The notes: generated from the sequence alone by a model not told the origin. A stretch of 64,000 nucleotides of DNA from VFZN01 sp963709325 (GCA_963709325.1 CAVPVV010000003.1:1178001-1242000); one strand, 5' to 3'; shown: positions 27,171-36,220, counted from the first letter of the stretch. A program made the numbers and translations.

Positions 27171-29753
27171 GTGCTGCGTTTCGTCGCACCTGCCGATAAT
27201 CAAGGGGAACCGTACCTGACCAGCCACGATCGCATGCGCTCGCTCCCCTGGCCTGCTCGCGTCTACGTCGGTGCCGTGATGGCCATCGGTGCGGCGCTGC
27301 TGGTCTGGCTGGTGCCGCGGGCCGACTTCGACGACCCCGTCCTCTTCGCGATCCTGCTCCTGGCCTCGTCCCTGACTTCAGCCTTCAAGGTGAGCCTGCC
27401 GTTCGCCCGCGGCGGCTCGACGATGTCGGTGTCTTACGCCGTCGATTTTGCGGCCCTGCTGCTGGTCGGGCCCCACGAGACGATGATCGTGGCGGTCGCC
27501 AGCGCCTGGACCCAGTGCACGTTCCGGACGAAGACGCGCAACCCGATCTATCGCACGTTGTTCAGCATGGCGTGCCTGGCGATCACCGTCGAGGCCGCCG
27601 GCTACGCTTACGCCGTCGCCGGCGGGGTGTCGGGGACCCTGGCCGAGTCGGTTGCCGGCGTGGCGCAGCCGCTGACCGCGGCCGCCACGACCTACTTCTT
27701 CTTCAACACATTCACCATCGCTATCGCCATCGCGCTCACCTCGCGGCAGCCGCTGTTGCGAGTCTGGAACCAGAATTTCTTGTGGAGCGCCCCGAGCTAC
27801 ATCATCGGCGCCAGCGCCGCGGCGGTAGCGACCTGGGCGATCACGACGTCGGGCGTCTGGCTGGCGCTCCTGGCGGTCGCGCCGCTCTACGCCACGTACC
27901 ATACCTACAAGGTGTACCTGGGGCGGATCGACGACGAACGGCGTCACGTCGCCGAGATGGCCGATCTGCACCTGGCGACGATCGAGGCGCTCGCGCTGGC
28001 GATCGACGCCAAGGATCAGACGACCCAGACCCACATCCGCCGCGTGCAGGTGTACGCGACCAGCCTGGCGCGGCTGCTGGGGATGAACGACAACGAGATC
28101 CAGGGCGTCAAGACCGCGGCGCTGCTGCACGACATCGGCAAGCTCGCCGTTCCGGAGCACATCCTCTCGAAACCGGGCCCCCTTTCCCACGAAGAGTTCC
28201 AGAAGATCCGCATCCACCCGCAGGTCGGCGCCGAGATCATCAGCGCCGTGCCGTTTCCGTATCCGGTCGCGCCGCTGATTCTCAGCCACCACGAGCGGTG
28301 GGACGGCAAGGGCTATCCTCAGGGCCTTCGAGCCGAGGACATCCCGCTGGGCGCCCGCATCCTGTCGGTCGTGGACTACTTCGACGCGCTGACCTCGGAG
28401 CGGCCGTACCACAAAGCGATGACCCACGAAGCGGCGTTACTCCTGCTTCAGCAGGAAGCCGGCCGCGCTCTCGATCCGAAGGTCGTGGACCTGTTCGTCG
28501 AGCACCTGCCAGCGATGGCCGCCGAAGCAGAGACGGTCGTCGGCACGGTGACCCGCCGTCTCTCGCTCGAGCCGACATCCGATCTGGGCGGGCCAGCAGT
28601 CGGCTTCCTGCCTGAGGGCAGCAAGGGCGGGACGGTGTTCGACGACATCGCGCTCGCCCACCGCGAGATTTACGCCCTCTACGAAATCGCGCAGACGATG
28701 GGGACGAGCCTGGGCGTAGCCGACACGATGGCGCTCATCGCGTCGAAGCTCACCAACCTGGTGCCGTTCTCGGCCTGCGCGCTCTTCCTCTTCGACGAGC
28801 CCGACGACATGCTGCGCTGTCGCTTCGCCACCGGCGAATGGACCGACACGCTCAGCGGCATGTCGATTCGCGCCGGCCAGGGTCTGACCGGCTGGGTGGC
28901 GCGCAACCGTCGTCCGCTCGTGAATGCGCGGCCGAGCGCGGACTTCGAGGCCGCCGGCCTGGCGGCGGCAAATGATCTCCGCTCCGCCCTGGTCACACCG
29001 CTCATCTTCAACGACCGGTTCATCGGGACGCTCGCGGTCTATCACTCCGAGCCCGACTTCTACACCGACGATCACCGGCGCCTGCTCGACCGCGTCTCCG
29101 AGCAGGCCTCGGCAGTGATTAACAACTCGATGGTGTTCGAGCAGACGCAGGAGGATTCACTGACCGATCCGCTGACTGGCCTGCCGAACACGCGGTACAT
29201 GTTCCTGCACCTGTCCCGGGAGTTCGCGCGTGCCGAGCGCATGAAGTCGGAAGTGGCGCTCCTGGTGATGGACCTCGACAACTTCAAGGAGATCAACGAC
29301 ACGTTCGGTCACAGCGCCGGAGACCGTGCGCTGCGCGAAGTGGCACGGGTCCTCAAGACCGCGATTCGCCCCTACGACATCTGCATCCGCTACGCCGGTG
29401 ACGAGTTCGTGGTCCTGCTCGCGGGCTGCGGCGTCGATGAAGGCGAACGCAAGCGGGTTGAACTCCAGCGCGCGGTCGAAGAAGTGGTCTTCGAGCCGCG
29501 GCCGGGACGGCGAGTCCCGATCAGGATCAGCGTCGGGGCGGCGGTCTTCCCGCGGGACGGCGACGGCTACGAGGCGATCATGGCGACGGCCGACAGCCGC
29601 ATGTATCGCGACAAGACCCGGCGCAAGCAGGTGGTGCCCCCCGAAGCGGCGGCGACCGGTACCGATGGCCGCACCGGGCTGGTGCTACCTCGCTCGCCTG
29701 CCCTCGAGGTGACGGACGTGGAGCTGCAGCGCGCCGGAATCGGCGTGCTGTGA
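27171..29753 (+). CDS. Membrane HD-GYP / GAF / GGDEF c-di-GMP protein
   Basis: 860 residues. The first 230 form six to eight hydrophobic segments (MASE-like sensor). Residues about 270-430 are an HD-GYP phosphodiesterase (LLHDIGKLAVPEHILS, LSHHERWDGKGYPQGL, VDYFDALTSERPY). A GAF domain (about 520-650) follows, then a GGDEF domain (TDPLTGLPNTRYMFLHLSRE) with the active loop RYAGDEF and an intact I-site RPYD five residues before it. Thus c-di-GMP breakdown and synthesis are in one chain, with feedback control. An ATG at 27234 is an alternative start. Confidence 0.93.
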   Translation: MLRFVAPADNQGEPYLTSHDRMRSLPWPARVYVGAVMAIGAALLVWLVPRADFDDPVLFAILLLASSLTSAFKVSLPFARGGSTMSVSYAVDFAALLLVGPHETMIVAVASAWTQCTFRTKTRNPIYRTLFSMACLAITVEAAGYAYAVAGGVSGTLAESVAGVAQPLTAAATTYFFFNTFTIAIAIALTSRQPLLRVWNQNFLWSAPSYIIGASAAAVATWAITTSGVWLALLAVAPLYATYHTYKVYLGRIDDERRHVAEMADLHLATIEALALAIDAKDQTTQTHIRRVQVYATSLARLLGMNDNEIQGVKTAALLHDIGKLAVPEHILSKPGPLSHEEFQKIRIHPQVGAEIISAVPFPYPVAPLILSHHERWDGKGYPQGLRAEDIPLGARILSVVDYFDALTSERPYHKAMTHEAALLLLQQEAGRALDPKVVDLFVEHLPAMAAEAETVVGTVTRRLSLEPTSDLGGPAVGFLPEGSKGGTVFDDIALAHREIYALYEIAQTMGTSLGVADTMALIASKLTNLVPFSACALFLFDEPDDMLRCRFATGEWTDTLSGMSIRAGQGLTGWVARNRRPLVNARPSADFEAAGLAAANDLRSALVTPLIFNDRFIGTLAVYHSEPDFYTDDHRRLLDRVSEQASAVINNSMVFEQTQEDSLTDPLTGLPNTRYMFLHLSREFARAERMKSEVALLVMDLDNFKEINDTFGHSAGDRALREVARVLKTAIRPYDICIRYAGDEFVVLLAGCGVDEGERKRVELQRAVEEVVFEPRPGRRVPIRISVGAAVFPRDGDGYEAIMATADSRMYRDKTRRKQVVPPEAAATGTDGRTGLVLPRSPALEVTDVELQRAGIGVL

Positions 29754-29768
29754 CCGCATCCGGCAGTC

Positions 29769-29850
29769 AACCCCTCAGTTCACACTTGAGTCGAGGATCC
29801 ATCAGCGTGCCAATCCGGCGGAAACGGGCACAAAGTACGACTGTTCGAGC
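29769..29850. repeat. Intergenic element, copy A
   Basis: Begins 16 bp after the c-di-GMP gene stop and ends about 40 bp before the reductase start. By eye it aligns with 30601-30682 at roughly 60 percent with small gaps; the shared cores are CACTTGAG, ATCC, and CACGGGCxCAA-like sequence. No function assigned. Confidence 0.4.
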
Positions 29851-29890
29851 GGATCGAATGCTCAACACAAGTGAATTGTGGGGCTAAATC

Positions 29891-30598
29891 GTGCCGGTCA
29901 CCGTAGTCCACGTGCGGGACGTCCAACGGGCGACCCCGCGCACCCGTTTGCTGCGGCTGGATCTCCGTGAGTCCGGTTTCAGCTTCGCCGCTGGTCAGGC
30001 GGTGATGGCCGGCCTGCACGGATCGGTGCTGCGAAAGCCGTACTCGATCGCCTCCTCGCCGCGCGAGGCGGAACGCACCGGATACATCGAGCTGCTCGTC
30101 CAGATCGACGACAGCGGGGGGCCGGACCCGCACCTGGAGCTGGCAACGAGGGGGACGCCTCTCGACCTCGAGGGTCCTTTCGGCACCTTCACCCTGCCAG
30201 CCCTGGGACCGGGCGGGCGGTTGCTGCTCGTGGCCGGCGGCACCGGTATCGCCCCGCTGCGATCGATGCTGATGGAGGCGCTGTCTGCGGAGGACCCGCC
30301 GGCCGTGCACGTCGTGTACAGCGCTCGTGCGGTAGACGAACTCGCGTATCGCGAGGAGCTCGAAGGGCTGGAGCGCGATGGCCGAATCGAGCTGACGCTG
30401 ACCGTCACGCGTGAGGAAGGTCCCTGGCCGGGGCGCCGCGGCCGGATCGATCGTGCGCTGCTCGCGACCGCAATCGCGACCCAGGAAACCTGGTGCCTGG
30501 TGTGCGGCCCGCCCGCCCTGGTCGCCGACGTGCGTTCGGCGCTGGCCGGTCTCGGCATTCCGGACACGCTTGTCGGCGTCGAACGCTACGACGCCTGA
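29891..30598 (+). CDS. Ferredoxin-NADP reductase-like flavoprotein
   Basis: 235 residues of the FNR superfamily: FAD-binding barrel with SVLRKPYSIASSPREAE, then an NAD(P) domain with LLVAGGTGIAPLRSMLMEA, VYSARAVDELAYREELEG and the C-terminal CLVCGPPALVADVRSAL. It lacks a 2Fe-2S domain, so it passes electrons between NAD(P)H and a separate partner. Start is GTG 29891; ATG is not available in the conserved position. It stands between two copies of an intergenic element. Partner unknown. Confidence 0.85.
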   Translation: MPVTVVHVRDVQRATPRTRLLRLDLRESGFSFAAGQAVMAGLHGSVLRKPYSIASSPREAERTGYIELLVQIDDSGGPDPHLELATRGTPLDLEGPFGTFTLPALGPGGRLLLVAGGTGIAPLRSMLMEALSAEDPPAVHVVYSARAVDELAYREELEGLERDGRIELTLTVTREEGPWPGRRGRIDRALLATAIATQETWCLVCGPPALVADVRSALAGLGIPDTLVGVERYDA

Positions 30599-30600
30599 CC

Positions 30601-30682
30601 AACCTCACAGCTCACTTGAGCAGAGCATCCGGCAGTCCCGGGATTCGCCGGCACGGGCGCAACCGGTCGGGAGTCCGAGCAG
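30601..30682. repeat. Intergenic element, copy B
   Basis: Starts 3 bp after the reductase stop, in the gap between that gene and the convergent fabI 3' end. It resembles copy A at 29769-29850. The gap also contains a short GGGAGTCCGAGC...GGACTCTCC inverted motif at about 30669-30692 that could act as a hairpin. Confidence 0.4.
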
Positions 30683-30711
30683 ATGGACTCTCCACCGAAG
30701 TCAACGAGAGG

Positions 30712-31479
30712 TTACATGCCGAGGACGTGATAGCCGGCATCGACGAGTAATACGTCGCCGGTAATGCCGCGGCTCGCGTCGCCGAGCAGAAACGCCGCCG
30801 TGTCTCCAACTTCGGACGTCTCAATCGCTCGACGGAGCGGCGCCTTTTCTCGTACCACTCCAAGGATCGCGGAGAAGCCGCCAATGCCGGCCGCCGCCAG
30901 GGTCTTCACCGGGCCCGCAGAAATGGCGTTGACGCGAATGTTCTCAGGGCCGAGATCGGCGGCCAGATATCGTACCGAGGATTCGAGCGCCGCCTTGGCC
31001 ACGCCCATCACGTTGTAATTCGGAAAGACGCGGTCGCTGCCGAGGAAGGACAGCGTGACGATGCTGCCGCCGCCCCGGGCCTGCATCAGCGGCCGGGCGC
31101 CCCGGGCCAGCGCAATCAACGAGTAGGCGCTGATATCGAGCGCCATGCGAAACCCGTCTCGCGAGGTCTGCGTGAAACCGCCCGTCAGGTCCTCGCGGGC
31201 CGCGAACGCGGCGCCATGGACCAGGAAGTCGAGACCGCCGAATCGCTCTTTCAGCTGCGCAAAGACCGCGTCGATCTCGGCATCCTGCTGAACGTCGCAC
31301 GGCAGGACCAGCGCCTCCGGCTGCAGCGTCGCGGCCAGCTCCCGAACGTTTTCTTCGAATCGCCCCTGGTAGGTGAGCGCCACGGTGGCGCCCTGCGCCG
31401 CAACCGATCGAGCAATCGCCCATGCAAGCGAGCGGTGGTTGGCAACGCCAACAATCAGTCCGACCTTCCCCTGCATCAT
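30712..31479 (-). CDS. fabI: Enoyl-ACP reductase FabI
   Basis: Short-chain dehydrogenase of 255 residues that reduces enoyl-ACP in the last step of fatty-acid elongation. It has the divergent FabI cofactor motif GVANHRSLAWAIA, LPCDVQQDAE, and the FabI catalytic Tyr-x6-Lys in FPNYNVMGVAKAALE. RVNAISAGPVKTLAAAGI is the substrate loop and SRGITGDVLLVDAGYHVLGM the C-terminus. It lies downstream of a zinc-ribbon-like gene on the same strand, separated by a 7-bp tandem repeat. Confidence 0.95.
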   Translation of the reverse strand: MMQGKVGLIVGVANHRSLAWAIARSVAAQGATVALTYQGRFEENVRELAATLQPEALVLPCDVQQDAEIDAVFAQLKERFGGLDFLVHGAAFAAREDLTGGFTQTSRDGFRMALDISAYSLIALARGARPLMQARGGGSIVTLSFLGSDRVFPNYNVMGVAKAALESSVRYLAADLGPENIRVNAISAGPVKTLAAAGIGGFSAILGVVREKAPLRRAIETSEVGDTAAFLLGDASRGITGDVLLVDAGYHVLGM

Positions 31480-31493
31480 TCGACGTGTTCGCC

Positions 31494-31521
31494 CTTTTGC
31501 CTTCTGCCTTCTGCCTTCTGC
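31494..31521. repeat. 7-bp tandem repeat upstream of fabI
   Basis: Four units on the plus strand: CTTTTGC, then CTTCTGC three times (GCAGAAG on the transcribed strand). The array lies 15 bp upstream of the fabI start and 12 bp past the stop of the preceding gene. Confidence 0.85.
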
Positions 31522-31532
31522 CTTGACTGTGC

Positions 31533-32174
31533 TCAGTGCTTCTTACGCCGCCGCCTTCGTCCACTCTGGCCGGCACCCCCCGAATTTCCGTTCGGCGTGC
31601 CGCCGTGGCGTCCCGTGCGCATCGGTCCGGCAAAATCCGAGGGTCCTCCCGGGTGGCGGCGGAAACGTTGTCCACCTCGGCGAGGCCGCAGGTTTTGCGG
31701 CTGATGCATCGTGAACTCGGGAATAGCGCGAGTCGGCGGGGGCTGACCTTCGGGCCGCGGGAGTTGGGCGCGGATGAGCGAGCGCCGGAAGGGGCGGTCC
31801 TCGTGCTGTGCAGGTGGCGGCGGGACGGTTCCCTCGGCCGGGACAGGATCAGGCGCGGCAGCGGCCGGCGGGGCGGGCTCGATATCTGGCGGCGCGGGGT
31901 CCTCGGCAGCTGACGCGGGGACGGGAGCCGCGATGCGGCCGGGCGGCGCGTCGATGTTGTCGAGAACCTGATTGAAGAGCGCGGCCGTGGAGCCTTTCTT
32001 CCGTGGTGCCGGGACGCGGGCATTCTTGTATTCGTGCTCCGCATCGCAGACCACGCAGCGGGTCCGCTGAATCTCGCTGTCGACCATCGCGACTATGGCG
32101 TGGTCGGTGACGCGGCGCTCGCGCGGACAGTAGTCGTCCAGCACGTCGCCAGGCCGATACTGGCGTTGCTGCAT
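31533..32174 (-). CDS. Hypothetical protein with zinc-ribbon-like N-terminus
   Basis: 213 residues. The first 50 contain RPGDVLDDYCPRERRVTDH and TRCVVCDAEHEYK, so one Cys near residue 16 and a CxxC near residue 40, with a nearby His, could bind zinc. The rest is Pro/Ala-rich, then basic: the C-terminus is a low-complexity tail ending SGRRRRRKKH. The layout suggests a nucleic-acid-binding protein with a disordered tail, but I do not recognise the family. It is followed on the same strand by fabI. Confidence 0.65.
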   Translation of the reverse strand: MQQRQYRPGDVLDDYCPRERRVTDHAIVAMVDSEIQRTRCVVCDAEHEYKNARVPAPRKKGSTAALFNQVLDNIDAPPGRIAAPVPASAAEDPAPPDIEPAPPAAAAPDPVPAEGTVPPPPAQHEDRPFRRSLIRAQLPRPEGQPPPTRAIPEFTMHQPQNLRPRRGGQRFRRHPGGPSDFAGPMRTGRHGGTPNGNSGGAGQSGRRRRRKKH

Positions 32175-32366
32175 GCAACTCCCCCGAAAACCGTACCGAA
32201 AACCCTCTCTTCGCCTGGCCGGCAGAGGGCACGTTCTACGAACCCGTCTCGAGCGATCAGCGCAGGATGGGAAGCTCAGGCCTGAACGGTCGAATCACCG
32301 CAGGGCGTAGGGCGAAGAGAGTGTAGCAGAGCCCGGCTCCAGCTTCAATCGGGGCGCGGGCCGCGG

Positions 32367-33746
32367 CTAATACGAGTCGAGCCAGCCGCGCAGTTCCTGC
32401 AGCCGGGCCTGGACCGCATCCGGGTTGGTCGACTGCGGCGTCCGACGCGCCTGCACCGACGCCAACGCTGTTACCCGCGTCTTCACATCGTCGGCAAATA
32501 ACGGGCTGAAGGCCTGCCACTCGGCCACGTTCAACGCCTCGATGTCGCGGCCGTCGGCGAGTAATTGGCGGACCATCGCGCCTACGACCTCGTGGGCCTG
32601 GCGGAACGGCATGCCGCGCGAAACCAGGTAGTCCGCAACGTCGGTCGCAAGCAGCAGGCCTGAGGCGGCACGGCCGGTACGCGTCCTGTTGAGGGTGAGC
32701 TTCGCGATGACCGAAGCGGTCGCGGCCGCCGAGACCGCGAGCGTATCCTCCGCGTCGAAGAGCGGCTCCTTGTCCTCCTGCAAGTCCTTGTTGTAGCCGG
32801 TGGGCAGCCCCTTCATGGTCACCAGCAAACCGGTGAGATGCCCGATCGCCCGGCCGGCCTTGCCGCGCACGAGCTCCAGCGGATCGGGGTTCTTCTTCTG
32901 CGGCATCATGCTGCTGCCGGTCGCCGACGAGTCGGCCAGCTCGAAGAAGCCGAACTCCTCGCTCGTGAAGAGGATGATGTCCTCGGCGATGCGCGACAGG
33001 TGCACCATCGCCAGCGTCGAGGCGTAGAGGAAGGTGGCCGCGAAGTCGCGATCCGATGACGTGTCCATGCTGTTGGCGACCACGCGATCGAACCCGAGCC
33101 GTGCTGCCAGCGCCGCGGTGTCGATCGCGTAGCCGGTGCCGGCAATCGCGCCCGATCCGAGCGGCAACGCATTGGCTTCTTCGCGGGCGTATGCGAGCCG
33201 CTCGTGGTCGCGCCTCAGCGCCGCCGCATGGCTCAGGAGATAGTGCGACACCAGCACCGGCATGGCACGGCGCATGTGCGTGTAGGAGGGCATCAACGCG
33301 TCGCCGGCACGTCCCGCCTGATCGGCAAGCGCGCCGATGACCCCACGGAGCGCCTGCTGAAGGAGCGGAATCCGGCGGCGCAGGTAGAGGCGCAGATCGA
33401 CCGACACCTGCTCGTTTCTCGAGCGGCCCGTGTGCAGCCGGCGGCCGGCGTCGCCGATGCGCGCGACGAGCTGCCGCTCGACGAAGCTGTGCACGTCCTC
33501 GTCGGGCCCGTTCACCCAGTCCGGCTCGCGGCGCCCGTGGTCCAGGATCTCCGAGAGGCCCCGCTGAATGGCGCTCGCATCCTCAGCAGTCAGCACGCCA
33601 GCCGCGGAGAGCGCCTCGGCCCACGCGAGGCTGCCTGTCACATCGTCTTCGAAGAGGCGACGGTCGAACGAGAACGAGATGCCGAAATCGAACGCGGCGG
33701 GATCGGGTGCCGCGTCGAAGCGGCCGGACCACAGGTGTTGAGACAT
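32367..33746 (-). CDS. argH: Argininosuccinate lyase
   Basis: 459 residues, normal length. Last enzyme of arginine synthesis, splitting argininosuccinate to arginine and fumarate. Conserved stretches are LWSGRFDAAPDPAAFDFG, GPDEDVHSFVERQL, LHTGRSRNEQVSVDLRL, SYTHMRRAMPVLVSHYLL, and the catalytic loop GSSMMPQKKNPDPLELVRG. Unlike argC-B-D-J-F it is on the minus strand, downstream of argR and 56 bp from it. argG is not in the window. Confidence 0.96.
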   Translation of the reverse strand: MSQHLWSGRFDAAPDPAAFDFGISFSFDRRLFEDDVTGSLAWAEALSAAGVLTAEDASAIQRGLSEILDHGRREPDWVNGPDEDVHSFVERQLVARIGDAGRRLHTGRSRNEQVSVDLRLYLRRRIPLLQQALRGVIGALADQAGRAGDALMPSYTHMRRAMPVLVSHYLLSHAAALRRDHERLAYAREEANALPLGSGAIAGTGYAIDTAALAARLGFDRVVANSMDTSSDRDFAATFLYASTLAMVHLSRIAEDIILFTSEEFGFFELADSSATGSSMMPQKKNPDPLELVRGKAGRAIGHLTGLLVTMKGLPTGYNKDLQEDKEPLFDAEDTLAVSAAATASVIAKLTLNRTRTGRAASGLLLATDVADYLVSRGMPFRQAHEVVGAMVRQLLADGRDIEALNVAEWQAFSPLFADDVKTRVTALASVQARRTPQSTNPDAVQARLQELRGWLDSY

Positions 33747-33802
33747 AGGTGTCGATTCAGAGCCGGGAACGCCGACGGATCATATCGTTGAACGAAGGCG
33801 CG

Positions 33803-34261
33803 TCAGCGGACGGCGCCGGCCGCGAGCTCGTCGAAACGTCGAACCAGCGACTGGGCCTGCCGCGAATCGCGCGCGATGACCAGTATCGTGTCGTCGCCGG
33901 CGATGGTGCCGACGACGCCGGCCAGCCGCGCCCGATCGATGGCCAGTCCGAGGAGCTGCGCCTGACCCGGCCCGGTGCGAAGCACGATCATCTGCTGCAC
34001 GGCTTCAGCGCCGGCGAGATATTCAGCCAACGCCCGCTGAAGGACGGTTGCCGCTCCCGACGCAGCTCCGTCGGCGCCGGTCGTCTGGTAGGCGCCATCC
34101 GAGGCGCGCTTGACCAGCCCCAGCTCCTTGATGTCGCGCGACAGTGTGGCCTGGGTGACCTCGAAGCCACGGGCGACCAGCCGCTGCCGCAACTGCTCCT
34201 GGCTGCGGATGGCTTCTTGCCCGACGATGTCGCTGATGGCGGACTGGCGGCGGCGCTTCAT
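33803..34261 (-). CDS. argR: Arginine repressor
   Basis: 152 residues from ATG 34261; a longer frame to 34327 would pass through the promoter. The N-terminal winged helix has AISDIVGQEAIRSQEQLRQ and GFEVTQATLSRDIKELGLVK, the classical ArgR recognition helix. The C-terminal oligomerisation and arginine-binding domain has LRTGPGQAQLLGLAIDRARL and VGTIAGDDTILVIAR, the GTIAGDDT motif being diagnostic. It faces argC across 139 bp. Confidence 0.95.
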   Translation of the reverse strand: MKRRRQSAISDIVGQEAIRSQEQLRQRLVARGFEVTQATLSRDIKELGLVKRASDGAYQTTGADGAASGAATVLQRALAEYLAGAEAVQQMIVLRTGPGQAQLLGLAIDRARLAGVVGTIAGDDTILVIARDSRQAQSLVRRFDELAAGAVR

Positions 34262-34282
34262 AAATATGCGATCTGGTGCATC

Positions 34283-34288
34283 AGTATA
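34283..34288 (-). promoter_or_regulatory. -10 element of argR
   Basis: TATACT on the minus strand, 22 bp upstream of the argR ATG. It is embedded in TGCATCAGTATACA, an AT-rich half-palindrome that could be an ArgR site. No good -35 is seen at 17 bp. Confidence 0.45.
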
Positions 34289-34320
34289 CACCGGCCGGCG
34301 TCGTTCCCTGTTGACAGCCG

Positions 34321-34354
34321 TTGACACGGTCGCGGCTGGAACGTATAAGTATTC
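34321..34354 (+). promoter_or_regulatory. argC promoter with overlapping ARG-box-like site
   Basis: TTGACA (34321-34326), a 17-nt spacer and TATAAG (34344-34349) make a near-consensus promoter; a second TTGACA starts at 34311. The -10 is overlapped by GAACGTATAAGTATTC (34339-34354), which resembles an ArgR box in its AT-rich centre and GAA/TTC ends. Repression of argCBDJF by ArgR is the expected outcome. Confidence 0.7.
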
Positions 34355-34400
34355 TTTTCACCGTGCGGCCAGGGGCCGCGCGCGGGAGGGTGCGACAGAC

Positions 34401-35414
34401 ATGACCGGCCGAGCGGCGACCACCACCATCCGGGCCAGCATCGCGGGCGCAACCGGCTACGCCGGACAGGAGCTCGTCAAGCTGCTCGCGCGACACCCTC
34501 ATGCGACGCTGACGATGGCCACGGCGTCGCAGGCGACGAGCACCCCGCGCCGTCTGCCGGGGCTGGCTCGCGTGTGGGACGGCGAGGTGGTCCCGCTCGA
34601 CATCGCGGCGCTCGGCGCCGGCTCGGACGTGGTCTTCCTCGCCCTGCCGGAGGCCACCTCCGCGGAGGTCGCTCCGCAGCTGCTCGCGGCAGGCGCCAGG
34701 GTGGTGGACCTCTCCGGCGCCTTCAGGCTCCGCGACGATGCCGCACGCGCGCAGTGGTATCCGGCCACAGGCACGCTTCCCGACGGCGTCGCCTACGGGC
34801 TCACCGAGTTCGAGCTCGAGGCGATTCGCACGTGCCGGCTGCTGTCGAACCCCGGCTGCTATCCGACTGCGTCGCTGCTGGCGTTGCTTCCTGTCGCCCG
34901 AGCCGGCCTGCTGCAGCCTGGCGGCGACATCATCATCGACGCGAAGTCTGGCATCTCCGGGGCCGGCAAGGCCCCGACCGACCGCACGCATTTCTGCGAG
35001 AACCACGGCTCGGTCGCCGCCTACGGCGTCTTCGGTCATCGCCACACGCCGGAAATGGAGCAGGCGCTAGGTCAGCGCGTCACGTTCGTGCCGCACCTGG
35101 TGCCGCTCGACCGGGGTCTCCTCTCGAGCATCTACGCGCGCCTGGTGCCGAATGCCACGGCCGAAGCCGTCGCCGAGGCGTTCGAGCGGACGTATGCAAC
35201 CGCGCCATTCGTCCGTCTCACCGGCGCGGCGCTGCCGGAAATCAAGCACGTGGCGCACACGAACTTCTGCGACCTCGGCTGGAAGGTCGACGAGGCAAAC
35301 CATCGCTTGTTCGTGGCCAGTGCGCTCGACAACCTGGTGAAGGGAGCGGCCGGCCAGGCGATCCAGAACTTCAACCTGATGTTCGGGTTCGACGAGTGCG
35401 CGGGACTGCTGTGA
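34401..35414 (+). CDS. argC: N-acetyl-gamma-glutamyl-phosphate reductase
   Basis: 337 residues; third step of arginine synthesis, reducing the acyl phosphate to the semialdehyde. It has the NADP motif ASIAGATGYAGQELVKLLARHP, VVFLALPEATSAEVAP, VVDLSGAFRL and the catalytic cysteine in LLSNPGCYPTASLLAL. The C-terminus has NFNLMFGFDECAGL. Start ATG 34401 lies about 45 nt after the predicted transcription start. First gene of argC-B-D-J-F; its stop overlaps the argB GTG. Confidence 0.96.
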   Translation: MTGRAATTTIRASIAGATGYAGQELVKLLARHPHATLTMATASQATSTPRRLPGLARVWDGEVVPLDIAALGAGSDVVFLALPEATSAEVAPQLLAAGARVVDLSGAFRLRDDAARAQWYPATGTLPDGVAYGLTEFELEAIRTCRLLSNPGCYPTASLLALLPVARAGLLQPGGDIIIDAKSGISGAGKAPTDRTHFCENHGSVAAYGVFGHRHTPEMEQALGQRVTFVPHLVPLDRGLLSSIYARLVPNATAEAVAEAFERTYATAPFVRLTGAALPEIKHVAHTNFCDLGWKVDEANHRLFVASALDNLVKGAAGQAIQNFNLMFGFDECAGLL

Positions 35415-36220
35415 AGGCCACGCTGCTGAAGCTTGGCGGCGAGCTGCTCGAAACCGAACAGAAGGTCGCAACCGTCGCCCGCGCCATCGCCCGCGCCCGC
35501 ATCCCGATGCTGATCGTCCACGGCGGAGGCCGCGAGATCGATGCCGCCCTCGCGACGGCCGGGATCCCGAAGCGGCAGGTGGATGGGCTGCGCGTGACCG
35601 ATGGACCGACGCTCGACATCGTGGTGTCGGTGCTCGCCGGTGCCATCAACACCAGGTTCGTCGCCGCCATCAACGCGGCCGGAGGCCAGGCGGTCGGACT
35701 GACCGGAGCGGACGCCGGCGTCGCGCCGGTCAAGAAAGCACCGGCTCACGAATCGACCGCAGGGGAGATCGTGGATCTCGGGCTGGTCGGAGAGCCTTTG
35801 CGGGGGGCGGCGCCGGCGCTGCTGCGGGCGCTCGTGCGCGACGGATTCCTGCCAGTGATCGCCTCCATCAGCGCCTCGCGGCAGGGGCAGCTTTACAACG
35901 TGAATGCCGACACGATGGCTGGCAGCCTCGCGGTGCGGCTCGAGGTCAGCCGGCTGATCATCGCCGGTGGCACGCCGGGCGTGCTCGATGAACAGGGTCA
36001 GACCATCCCGAAGCTCGATCCGCGCGACATCCGCGCTCTGGTCAAGGCCGGTACGGCGAGCGCCGGCATGGTGGCGAAGCTGACCGCCTGCGAAGCGGCG
36101 GCGCGCGCCGGCGTCAAGGACGTGTCGATCGTCGACGGGCGCGACGCGAAACGCCTGGGACAGTTGCTCGCGGCAAACGGCGACGCCGCCGCGGCAGGAG
36201 GCACGAGGGTGACACGATGA
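35411..36220 (+). CDS. argB: Acetylglutamate kinase
   Basis: 269 residues, amino-acid kinase fold, which phosphorylates N-acetylglutamate. Motifs are LLKLGGELLETE (nucleotide site), IVHGGGREIDAAL (substrate site), LRVTDGPTLDIV, LYNVNADTMAGSLAV and GGTPGVLDEQGQTIPKL. The GTG at 35411 overlaps the argC stop and the gene ends in an ATGA overlap with argD. It lacks the N-terminal helix associated with arginine-inhibited hexameric forms, so control may be mainly transcriptional. Confidence 0.95.
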   Translation: MKATLLKLGGELLETEQKVATVARAIARARIPMLIVHGGGREIDAALATAGIPKRQVDGLRVTDGPTLDIVVSVLAGAINTRFVAAINAAGGQAVGLTGADAGVAPVKKAPAHESTAGEIVDLGLVGEPLRGAAPALLRALVRDGFLPVIASISASRQGQLYNVNADTMAGSLAVRLEVSRLIIAGGTPGVLDEQGQTIPKLDPRDIRALVKAGTASAGMVAKLTACEAAARAGVKDVSIVDGRDAKRLGQLLAANGDAAAAGGTRVTR

